Below are positions 1 to 5,410 of a stretch of DNA of 7,538 nt, piece by piece. A program made the position numbers and the translations under genes. The notes beneath the pieces are model-generated. The model worked only from the letters and a program-made list of their open reading frames with translations, made no database searches and was not told where the DNA came from. The DNA comes from an uncultured Burkholderiales bacterium (lineage in GTDB: Bacteria > Pseudomonadota > Gammaproteobacteria > Burkholderiales > Burkholderiaceae_F). Each line of letters opens with the position of its first letter. Position 1 is the first letter of the stretch. The DNA lies in NCBI GenBank assembly GCA_903871435.1, contig CAIQGU010000028.1:1-7538 (forward strand), given 5' to 3'.

Positions 1-890
1 ATGATGAGGGCGAGGGGATCATCGGAATCCGTTACCCGGATCTCTACCGGGGACCCCGCCGGGCTGTATTTGAGGGCGTTCGATAGCAAGTTGCGCAGCG
101 CCAGCCGCATCAGGCTCATGTCCATGGAGGCGGTGCGTGTCGTGGTGGCGCGGTCCACGCGGATGCGTGCGCGTTCGGCGGCCGGCATGTCGCCGATCGC
201 CACCGCAATCAAGGTATCGACATCGCAATCGGTGCGGCCGATGGGGTCGGGGCGCGCCAGCAGCGAGGCCACGGCCAGGGTGTTGTCGACACCCGCGGTC
301 ACCTCGCCGATCACTTTCTGGGCGCGGCTCATGCGCGCCGCGGCGGTGGTGTCACCCATGTTCGCCATGATGGCCACGGCGCTTTGCAGCGCCGCCGAGG
401 CATTGTTGAGCGGCTGGCGCACCTCGTGGGCCAGCACGTCCAGCATTTCAATGCGCTCGCGCAGCAGCTCGCCCAGACGCTCGGCCTGCTGCTCGAACTC
501 GGCGCGCAGCGCCCGCTCGCGCGCCAGGGCCTCCTGGGCATTCTTGAGTTCCGTGATCTCGGTAACGTGCACGAGGATGCCCTTGACAACGCCGTCGACC
601 ATATCCGGTATGTAGCTCGCGACGGAATTGCGCAAGACACCGCCAGGCCCCGGCACGATGCGCTCGAAGGTCTGCTCATGCCCCTTGAAGGCTTCCTTCA
701 GATGCGGTTCGTTGAGCGCGAACAGCTCCGGGCCGAGCAGGTCGATCAGGCGCGTGCCGATGAGCTTCTTCGGATCGACGCCGAACCATTTCTGGTAGGC
801 GCGGTTGGCAAAACGGCAGCGCAGGTCGGCATCCCAATAGGCCATCATCGACGGCATGCGGTCGACAACCGAGAGGAGATCGATGGACAC
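1..890 (-). CDS. PAS domain sensor histidine kinase, soluble, 3' end cut by window edge
   Basis: Predicted cytoplasmic histidine kinase that senses a signal through a PAS domain, autophosphorylates on a histidine and passes the phosphate to an unseen response regulator. I translated 296 residues. Residues 1-115 resemble a PAS fold (VVDRMPSMMAYWDADLRCRF near the start, GILVHVTEITELK at its end). A coiled linker follows at about 116-150, then a HisKA H-box LDVLAHEVRQPLNN with phosphoacceptor H155, then an N-box LRNLLSNALKYSPAG at 265-279 (N267/N271), which opens the ATPase domain. The G-boxes would lie left of base 1. No signal peptide or membrane segment is visible. The start is GTG at 890-888, chosen because GGGAG lies 5 nt upstream and because the PAS begins directly after it; the first ATG is 12 codons in. 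It begins 2 nt after the peptidase stop codon, so the two genes are probably co-translated. The signal and partner are unknown. Confidence 0.9.
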   Translation of the reverse strand, partial: MSIDLLSVVDRMPSMMAYWDADLRCRFANRAYQKWFGVDPKKLIGTRLIDLLGPELFALNEPHLKEAFKGHEQTFERIVPGPGGVLRNSVASYIPDMVDGVVKGILVHVTEITELKNAQEALARERALRAEFEQQAERLGELLRERIEMLDVLAHEVRQPLNNASAALQSAVAIMANMGDTTAAARMSRAQKVIGEVTAGVDNTLAVASLLARPDPIGRTDCDVDTLIAVAIGDMPAAERARIRVDRATTTRTASMDMSLMRLALRNLLSNALKYSPAGSPVEIRVTDSDDPLALI

Positions 891-892
891 GG

Positions 893-2389
893 CTACTCCC
901 GTGGCAAGGTCACGCGCGGCAGGGGATCGGGCAGTTCGGCGAGGTAATAGGCAAGCACCGCCATGACCGCGACCTGCGCGCGCAATTCGCGCGGATCGAC
1001 CTTGTCGAGCGTGTCGGCTGCCGTGTGGTGAATGTCGAAATAATGCCGCCGGTCCACCAGCGGACTGAAACCGGGCACGCCGCGCATCTGCAGCGGCGTG
1101 ATGTCAGCGCCTTGTTCCGATTCTTCACGACGCAGGACGCCGGCGCCCAGGTGCTGCAGCGCTGCGCGCACGGGTTCGAGCCGCCCCATGGAATCGGCCG
1201 TCACGGCCGCGGTGATCCCCATGGCGTGGCCGGCACCGCTATCGCTCTCGATGGCGGCAACGTGAGATGCCGCAGTCTCACCAACCGAGGCGGCATAAAC
1301 CTTGCTGCCCACCGCGCCATTTTCCTCGTCGGCCCAGCCGATGAAGCGGATCGTGCGGCGCGGATGTACGCCCACCTGGCGCAGGACATCGATGACGGCG
1401 GCGGCGCCGATGACACCGGTGCCGTCGTCGCTGGCGCCGGTACCCAGGTCCCAGGAATCGAGGTGGCCGGAGACGACGACGACTTCATCGGGCTTTTCGC
1501 GGCCGGGCCAGTCGGCGATGACATTGGCGCTGTCGGTCTCGGCCAGGATCTGCGGCGTGAGCACCAGGTGCAACTGCACCGATCCCTGCGCCGCGAGGCG
1601 TTCGATCAGGTCACCGTCTTCGGCCGCCAGTGCGGCAGCGGGTATGGGGGTCTGGCCTGGCTTCCAGATGGTCACGCCCGTATGAGGCAGGCGGTAGCTC
1701 GCGCCACCGATGGAACGCAGCAGGACGGCGGCTGCGCCCGCTTCGGCGGCCAGCGCAGGGCCCGTGAACCGGTAGGCGCCGGCCTGCCCGTAGGCCGCGC
1801 CCGCCTGGCCCCCTTCGGCCAGGGACTGGTCGAAGACCGAAGCAAAGTAGACCATATTGCCGCGCACCTCGGCGGCACGGGCGCGCAGTTCGGCAAAGTC
1901 GCGCAGGACGACCACCTTGGCCGTGATGCCGGCGGCGGGCGTGGCGCCCGAACGGCCCAGGGCTGTCAGATGCAGGCGCTGACTCAGTCCTGCGGGCTGG
2001 TCCGCGTACGCGGTCAGTTCGGCGCGCTCCTCGCCGCGCACCCAATGGTTCACTCTTACGGGCTGCAGCCGTACCTGCGCCCCAGTTGCGCGCAGCGCCG
2101 CCGCCACCTGCGCGACGGCAGCGGCATCCTGCGGGGAACCCGCAGGCCGGGGGCCCACCTTGTCGGTGAGGTCGGCCAGGTGCCGCCAGGCCCAGTTGCT
2201 TTCCATGGCGGCATCGCGAATGCGCTCGAGCACGGCTGGATCGGGCATTGCGATCTTCGCCGGAAGGGGTGGTTCTGCAGCCGTTGCCTGGGCTGCGAGC
2301 AGCGACAACAGGAAACAGCCAGCCGCGGTGGCCCTTAGGCTTGCGACGCTGGGGGCGGCAGTACTGGGCAGGCAAAGCGCTTTGTGCAT
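893..2389 (-). CDS. Secreted M28 family zinc metallopeptidase
   Basis: Predicted exported di-zinc aminopeptidase or carboxypeptidase of family M28, the group that includes plasma glutamate carboxypeptidase. It has 498 residues. The N-terminus has a signal peptide with hydrophobic stretch AAGCFLLSLLAAQATA and likely cleavage after A37. Residues about 155-265 look like an inserted PA (protease-associated) domain. The catalytic part carries all expected ligands: GHLDSWDLGTGASDDGTG (H309, D311 and bridging D321), WADEENG (general base E355, ligand E356), ESDSG (D383) and HHTAADTLD (H455 most likely). All zinc and catalytic residues appear intact, so it should be active in the periplasm or outside the cell. 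The substrate cannot be told from the sequence. The ATG at 2389 has a distant AGGA about 11 nt upstream. The histidine kinase follows after 2 nt, indicating an operon. Confidence 0.92.
   Translation of the reverse strand: MHKALCLPSTAAPSVASLRATAAGCFLLSLLAAQATAAEPPLPAKIAMPDPAVLERIRDAAMESNWAWRHLADLTDKVGPRPAGSPQDAAAVAQVAAALRATGAQVRLQPVRVNHWVRGEERAELTAYADQPAGLSQRLHLTALGRSGATPAAGITAKVVVLRDFAELRARAAEVRGNMVYFASVFDQSLAEGGQAGAAYGQAGAYRFTGPALAAEAGAAAVLLRSIGGASYRLPHTGVTIWKPGQTPIPAAALAAEDGDLIERLAAQGSVQLHLVLTPQILAETDSANVIADWPGREKPDEVVVVSGHLDSWDLGTGASDDGTGVIGAAAVIDVLRQVGVHPRRTIRFIGWADEENGAVGSKVYAASVGETAASHVAAIESDSGAGHAMGITAAVTADSMGRLEPVRAALQHLGAGVLRREESEQGADITPLQMRGVPGFSPLVDRRHYFDIHHTAADTLDKVDPRELRAQVAVMAVLAYYLAELPDPLPRVTLPRE
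896..900 (-). promoter_or_regulatory. Ribosome binding site for the GTG-started histidine kinase
   Basis: On the minus strand GGGAG sits 5 nt before the GTG at 890 and inside the last codons of the M28 peptidase. It decides the kinase start and suggests translational coupling between the two genes. Confidence 0.65.
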
Positions 2390-2419
2390 GGCGGCCGCGT
2401 TCCTGAACGTAGTGGCCGC

Positions 2420-2425
2420 ATATTA
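2420..2425 (-). promoter_or_regulatory. Possible -10 element for the peptidase-kinase operon
   Basis: TAATAT on the minus strand, in an otherwise GC-rich stretch, about 30 nt before the peptidase ATG. No good -35 is visible at 16-18 nt spacing, so this is a weak call from composition and position only. Confidence 0.25.
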
Positions 2426-2465
2426 GCGGGAGTGCGTTCACAGCGCGTCATCCCCGGCACCACGC

Positions 2466-2488
2466 CCGGTTCGCACGGCGGAAACCGG
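2466..2488 (-). terminator. Hairpin just downstream of the diguanylate cyclase stop
   Basis: CCGGTT (2466-2471) pairs with AACCGG (2483-2488). Inside it, CGC (2472-2474) can pair with GCG (2478-2480) around a 3-nt loop, leaving a 2-nt bulge. It begins 2 nt after the cyclase stop codon on the minus strand. There is no T-tract, so it may be a weak or non-canonical terminator or an mRNA 3'-end structure. Confidence 0.4.
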
Positions 2489-2490
2489 TA

Positions 2491-3522
2491 CTAGAAAAGT
2501 TCCAGTTCCGCGGCTTCTGCGGCTTTTGCGGTGAGCTTGCCCTCGCGGACCAAGGCGTCCTGGCAATGACTGGCATTGCGGCCGTGTTCCTTGGCGTAAT
2601 ACAGGGCGCTGTCGGCGCGTCCCACCGTGGAGGCAGGAATATCGTCGGGGCGTACACGAGTAAAACCGATACTCACCGTGACTTGGCCGACCTGCGGGAA
2701 ACGGTATGCCGCAACGGCCAGGCGAAACCGCTCGAAAGCAATGACGGCGCCGTCTTCCTCGGCGCCATCGACCACGACGACGAATTCCTCGCCGCCGAAA
2801 CGATAGATCAGCTCGGTGCTGCGGAAGGTATCGAACATCAGGCGCGCAACCAGCAAAAGGACTTCGTCGCCGAACAGGTGGCCGAAGGTATCGTTGATGG
2901 TCTTGAAGCGGTCGATATCGATCACCCCCAGCCAGGTGCCCTTGGTGCTGCCATCGCTGGGCCGGGCGGTGGCGATGGCGTTGCGGCGCTTGGAAAACGT
3001 GGTCTCGAAGGTGCGCCGGTTGAGCAGCCCGGTCAGCGTATCGCGCTCGCCGTAATCGAGCGCGCTCAGGTGATTGCGCAGGATCCGCAGGACACCGTGC
3101 ACGAGGTTGGCGTCGTGCGGACGGATGGCGGCCCGCTGGCCCGAGAATTCAACCTCGATCAAGCCGATGAGGCCGCGGTTGCCCAGCAGCGGAAAAACGC
3201 TGTCGAAGCGCTCGGTTTCGCTGCCCTCGGGCAGGTAGTGGACCGCATCGGACATGAGCGCACACTCGTGCCAGTGCGGTTTCTCGTTGATCAACGGCAG
3301 CAGCGCGGGGTCGCTTGGCGCGTCACCGTCGCGGATGCCCGCCTGGTCAATAAGCACGCGCAGCTGTACCCGCTGCCGGCCTTCTTCGCCCAAAACGCGA
3401 TAGACCTTCACGCAATTGGGTTGTACATGCTCGAAAAGCATGTGGGCCACGGCGCGATCGAGTTCATCCCGGTCGCGATGCGAGGTGGCCAGCGCAACGG
3501 CATCGATGAGATTGGGCTTCAA
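2491..3522 (-). CDS. Diguanylate cyclase (GGDEF domain) with N-terminal GAF-like sensor
   Basis: Predicted to make cyclic di-GMP from two GTP, a second messenger for attachment and motility. It has 343 residues. Residues 1-155 form a sensory region that looks GAF-like (for example FPLLGNRGLIGLIEVEF at 110-126). The GGDEF domain runs from DTLTGLLNRRTFE (161-173) through IDIDRFKTINDTFGHLFGDE (201-220; metal and guanine contacts) to the active-site GGEEF at 243-247. The family's inhibitory site, RxxD ahead of the signature, reads RSTE (234-237), so product inhibition may be altered. No membrane segment is visible. The start is TTG at 3522-3520: an in-frame TGA lies 6 nt upstream of it, so no earlier start exists, and the first internal ATG (residue 28) would cut into the conserved-looking N-terminus. 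There is no clear Shine-Dalgarno, so the start is the weakest part of this call. Confidence 0.9.
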   Translation of the reverse strand: MKPNLIDAVALATSHRDRDELDRAVAHMLFEHVQPNCVKVYRVLGEEGRQRVQLRVLIDQAGIRDGDAPSDPALLPLINEKPHWHECALMSDAVHYLPEGSETERFDSVFPLLGNRGLIGLIEVEFSGQRAAIRPHDANLVHGVLRILRNHLSALDYGERDTLTGLLNRRTFETTFSKRRNAIATARPSDGSTKGTWLGVIDIDRFKTINDTFGHLFGDEVLLLVARLMFDTFRSTELIYRFGGEEFVVVVDGAEEDGAVIAFERFRLAVAAYRFPQVGQVTVSIGFTRVRPDDIPASTVGRADSALYYAKEHGRNASHCQDALVREGKLTAKAAEAAELELF

Positions 3523-3772
3523 TTTATGTCAATTTTGGTACTTCAGTGGTGCAATTCACTGTCCGATGGTTCCATCCTAGGGAAGGCGGCAGTCTTCAAT
3601 GCACGAAATAGCGATGTTTTTCATGAAGAAGGCAAAAAGCCTTGTGTTGCTCGCGGGTTACGGTAAATAAATTCGTTGCGCCAGTACAAATACGCATTCA
3701 ATGAACTCGGGTGCAATTTAATGTGCTTAATTAAAGGCCGCGCCGGACGTCAAATTGCGCCTGCCCGCCGGG
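3523..3772. other. Gene-poor, AT-rich intergenic spacer between yceH and the cyclase gene
   Basis: About 250 bp of clearly lower GC content than the flanking genes. It must hold the 3' end of the yceH transcript and the promoter of the cyclase gene, both on the minus strand. Visible structure is modest: a short inverted repeat CAGTG/CACTG (3544-3548, 3557-3561), a 9-bp direct repeat GGTGCAATT (3548-3556 and 3710-3718), a 5-bp hairpin AAGGC-AAAAA-GCCTT (3629-3643), and TTGACA on the minus strand at 3532-3527. I cannot assign a convincing promoter pair. Two tiny ORFs (minus 3697-3596, 33 aa; plus 3614-3670, 18 aa) have no usable ribosome site and are not called as genes. Confidence 0.7.
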
Positions 3773-4444
3773 TCAGAGCGTTATTCCCAACTCGCTGGCC
3801 ATACGCTGCATCTTGGCGCGCAGGTCGGCCACTTCTTCCACCAGCAAGTTGTGCTGGGTGCGCAAGGCCGCCAGGTCGGCCACCGAAAGGTCGACCGGCG
3901 CATCCGGCACTCCCGGCTCGGCCCGGCGGACTTCCACGGGGCCGGCCAGCAGCTGTGCCCAGCGTGACTCGCGTTCGCCAGGCGCTCGCGCCAGCTTGAC
4001 CACCAGGGGCCCGCCGGCCTCCGGGGGGCGGGCGGCCAGCTCGTCCAGGAATGCCTCGACGGACGAAACATCGGCGAACTTATGCATGCGTTCGGTACTG
4101 GTGCGCAGTTCGGCGGCCGTCTGGGGACCGCGCAACATCAGCACGGCCAGCAGTGCCACGGATTGCCCGGGAATGCGCAGGACGCGGCCCACGTTATGCG
4201 AATAGCGCGTCACCCGGGCCCCGCTGGTTTCAATCACGAGGCTGCGGGCGCGCAGCCCGTCCACCACGGCCTGCACATCGGCTTCGCGGGCGTCGATGAC
4301 CGGCTGGCGGTTGTTCTTCTGGTTGCAGCCCAGCGTCAGGGCGTTGAGGGATAGCGGGTAGGTGTCGGGAACCGTGTGTTCCTTTTCGACCAGTACGCCC
4401 AGTACCCGGGTTTCCAGCAGTGAGAGCGGCGGCAATTGTGTCAT
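3773..4444 (-). CDS. yceH: YceH family protein (DUF480/UPF0502)
   Basis: Member of the YceH family, predicted to have two winged-helix-like domains; its molecular function is not established. It has 223 residues from the ATG at 4444, close to the E. coli protein's length. Family features recognised: LETRVLGVLVEKEHTVPDTYPLSLNAL near the N-terminus, CNQKNNRQPV, LMLRGPQTAAELR, MHKFADVSSVEAFLDELA and LARAPGERESRWAQLL. The last 35 residues form a probable coiled coil (DLAALRTQHNLLVEEVADLRA in part). A TTG two codons upstream (4450) could extend the reading frame, but the ATG fits the family start better; neither has a clear Shine-Dalgarno. The gene stands alone, divergent from the methyltransferase operon, and its start codon directly abuts a nested inverted repeat. 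Confidence 0.9.
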   Translation of the reverse strand: MTQLPPLSLLETRVLGVLVEKEHTVPDTYPLSLNALTLGCNQKNNRQPVIDAREADVQAVVDGLRARSLVIETSGARVTRYSHNVGRVLRIPGQSVALLAVLMLRGPQTAAELRTSTERMHKFADVSSVEAFLDELAARPPEAGGPLVVKLARAPGERESRWAQLLAGPVEVRRAEPGVPDAPVDLSVADLAALRTQHNLLVEEVADLRAKMQRMASELGITL

Positions 4445-4505
4445 GGCCAATGGATGCTAAAGGCGCACGCGGTGCCGCGGTGCGCAGAAATGGACCGCAT
4501 TGGCC
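4445..4505. repeat. Nested inverted repeats abutting the yceH start codon
   Basis: Outer arms GGCCAATG (4445-4452) and CATTGGCC (4498-4505) are perfect 8-bp reverse complements. Inside lies a second, GC-rich inverted repeat: GCGCACGCGG (4463-4472), a 2-nt centre, then CCGC-G-GTGCGC (4475-4485), which pairs over 10 bp with one bulged G. In the yceH mRNA the outer stem would end immediately before the ATG and cover the ribosome binding region. It could be a leader structure or an operator; the role is inferred. Confidence 0.55.
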
Positions 4506-4600
4506 CCAGGATTAGATTTCCGGGCCGCGCCTGCTGCACCCCGCGTGCGACGAAGTGCGGGAAACGCGGCATGGGCGGTGAGCTGGCCGGCACGGCGGTT

Positions 4601-4608
4601 GATAATAT
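4601..4608 (+). promoter_or_regulatory. Possible -10 region of the methyltransferase-tolC operon
   Basis: GATAATAT is an isolated AT-rich patch in GC-rich DNA, about 45 nt before the methyltransferase ATG. GATAAT matches five of six -10 consensus bases, but no convincing -35 lies 16-18 nt upstream. Confidence 0.35.
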
Positions 4609-4638
4609 CCTCCCGCTCGCGCAGCTGGATCACCCATT

Positions 4639-4644
4639 GGAAGG
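4639..4644 (+). promoter_or_regulatory. Ribosome binding site of the methyltransferase gene
   Basis: GGAAGG lies 7 nt before the ATG at 4652. It decides this start over the longer open frame, which reaches back to 4436. Confidence 0.7.
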
Positions 4645-4651
4645 CACCAAG

Positions 4652-5410
4652 ATGGTCACCTCTACCCACCCGGAGTCCCACCCGGACGCCCACCCGGAGT
4701 CCGCCGGTCCGCAGGGCGCCGAACCGCTTGCCAGCGACGTCGCCGATGTCGAACTGGCTCGCCGCAACATGGTCGAGCAGCAGATCCGCACCTGGGAGGT
4801 GCTCGATCCGGCCGTCCTCGACCTGCTGCTGCGGGTACCCCGCGAGTGCTTTGTGCCGCCCCACCTGCGCACCCTGGCTTTCGTCGATTTCGAGCTTCCC
4901 CTCAACGTGGATGGCGTGGTGTCGGGCGAAACCATGTTCGCGCCCAAGGTCGAGGCGCGCCTGCTCCAGGAGCTGGGCATACACCCGCACGAGCGGGTAC
5001 TGGAGATCGGCGCCGGCTCGGGTTACATGGCAGCGCTGGCGGCGCACCGCGCCCAAACCGTCTGGACGGTGGAGATAGATCCGCGCCTGGCCGCCTTTGG
5101 CGCGGCCAATCTCGCGCGTGCCGGCGTGCGCAACGCCCATGTCGAAATCGGCGATGGTGCCCAGGGATGGGCGGCACACGCCCCCTACGACGTGATCATC
5201 GTGTCGGGCTCGCTGCCCGAAGTACCCGCCAGCATGCTCGCCCAGCTCAAGCCGGGCGGGCGCATCGCTGCCATCGTCGGCACGGCGCCCGCCATGCACG
5301 CGCAGATCATCACCCGCACCACGGCCGATGACGTGGAGGTGCTGCCGCTGTTCGAAACCGTGGCGCGCCGCCTGCGTAACGCCCGGCAGCCCTCGACGTT
5401 CCGTTTCTGA
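4652..5410 (+). CDS. PCMT-family SAM-dependent methyltransferase, divergent
   Basis: 252 residues. Belongs to the protein-L-isoaspartate O-methyltransferase family by its overall order: DVELARRNMVEQQIRTWEVLD (32-52), SAM motif VLEIGAGSGY (116-125), ribose-binding VEID (140-143), then IGDGAQGW (166-173) and YDVIIV (179-184) with LKPGG (199-203). Isoaspartyl repair enzymes carry a TISQP-type motif with a catalytic serine; here the matching stretch reads TMFAP (94-98), so the serine is replaced by phenylalanine. It is therefore probably a methyltransferase with a different substrate rather than a true Pcm; the substrate is unknown. Residues 1-30 are a low-complexity tail containing a tandem repeat (HPES/HPDA/HPES). 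The ATG at 4652 has a good Shine-Dalgarno. The stop overlaps the tolC start (TGATG), so the two genes are translationally coupled. Confidence 0.88.
   Translation: MVTSTHPESHPDAHPESAGPQGAEPLASDVADVELARRNMVEQQIRTWEVLDPAVLDLLLRVPRECFVPPHLRTLAFVDFELPLNVDGVVSGETMFAPKVEARLLQELGIHPHERVLEIGAGSGYMAALAAHRAQTVWTVEIDPRLAAFGAANLARAGVRNAHVEIGDGAQGWAAHAPYDVIIVSGSLPEVPASMLAQLKPGGRIAAIVGTAPAMHAQIITRTTADDVEVLPLFETVARRLRNARQPSTFRF
4665..4700 (+). repeat. Three-copy 12-bp tandem repeat in the methyltransferase N-terminus
   Basis: Units CCCACCCGGAGT (4665-4676), CCCACCCGGACG (4677-4688) and CCCACCCGGAGT (4689-4700). The period is in frame and gives the peptide repeat HPES-HPDA-HPES. Units 1 and 3 are identical, suggesting recent slippage. 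Confidence 0.9.

Noticed and set aside
1025..2338. Long plus-strand open frame opposite the M28 peptidase (437 codons), and similar long frames opposite the cyclase (2566-3666) and tolC (6330-5185)
   Set aside because: Antisense shadows common in high-GC DNA: no family motifs, no ribosome sites, and the opposite frames carry full sets of conserved residues.
3544..3561. Short inverted repeat CAGTG/CACTG and the GGTGCAATT direct repeat as operators
   Set aside because: Arms of 5 bp and one 9-bp repeat in 250 bp are within chance expectation; no known site matched.
3629..3643. Hairpin AAGGC-AAAAA-GCCTT as a terminator
   Set aside because: Only 5 bp of stem and no T-tract after it on either strand; it also lies about 130 bp past the yceH stop.
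3614..3670. Plus-strand mini-ORF of 18 codons resembling the start of a signal peptide (MKKAKSLVLLAG)
   Set aside because: Ends after 18 codons, no ribosome site, and no continuing frame with a mature domain; could be a relic but nothing supports it.
3596..3697. Minus-strand small ORF of 33 codons in the AT-rich spacer, starting ATG at 3697
   Set aside because: No Shine-Dalgarno at proper spacing, no recognisable motif, and random ORFs of this size are expected in lower-GC spacer DNA.
4436..4651. Upstream extension of the methyltransferase frame to 4436
   Set aside because: It would start at a TTG overlapping yceH, would run across the intergenic repeats, and lacks a ribosome site; the ATG at 4652 has a good one.
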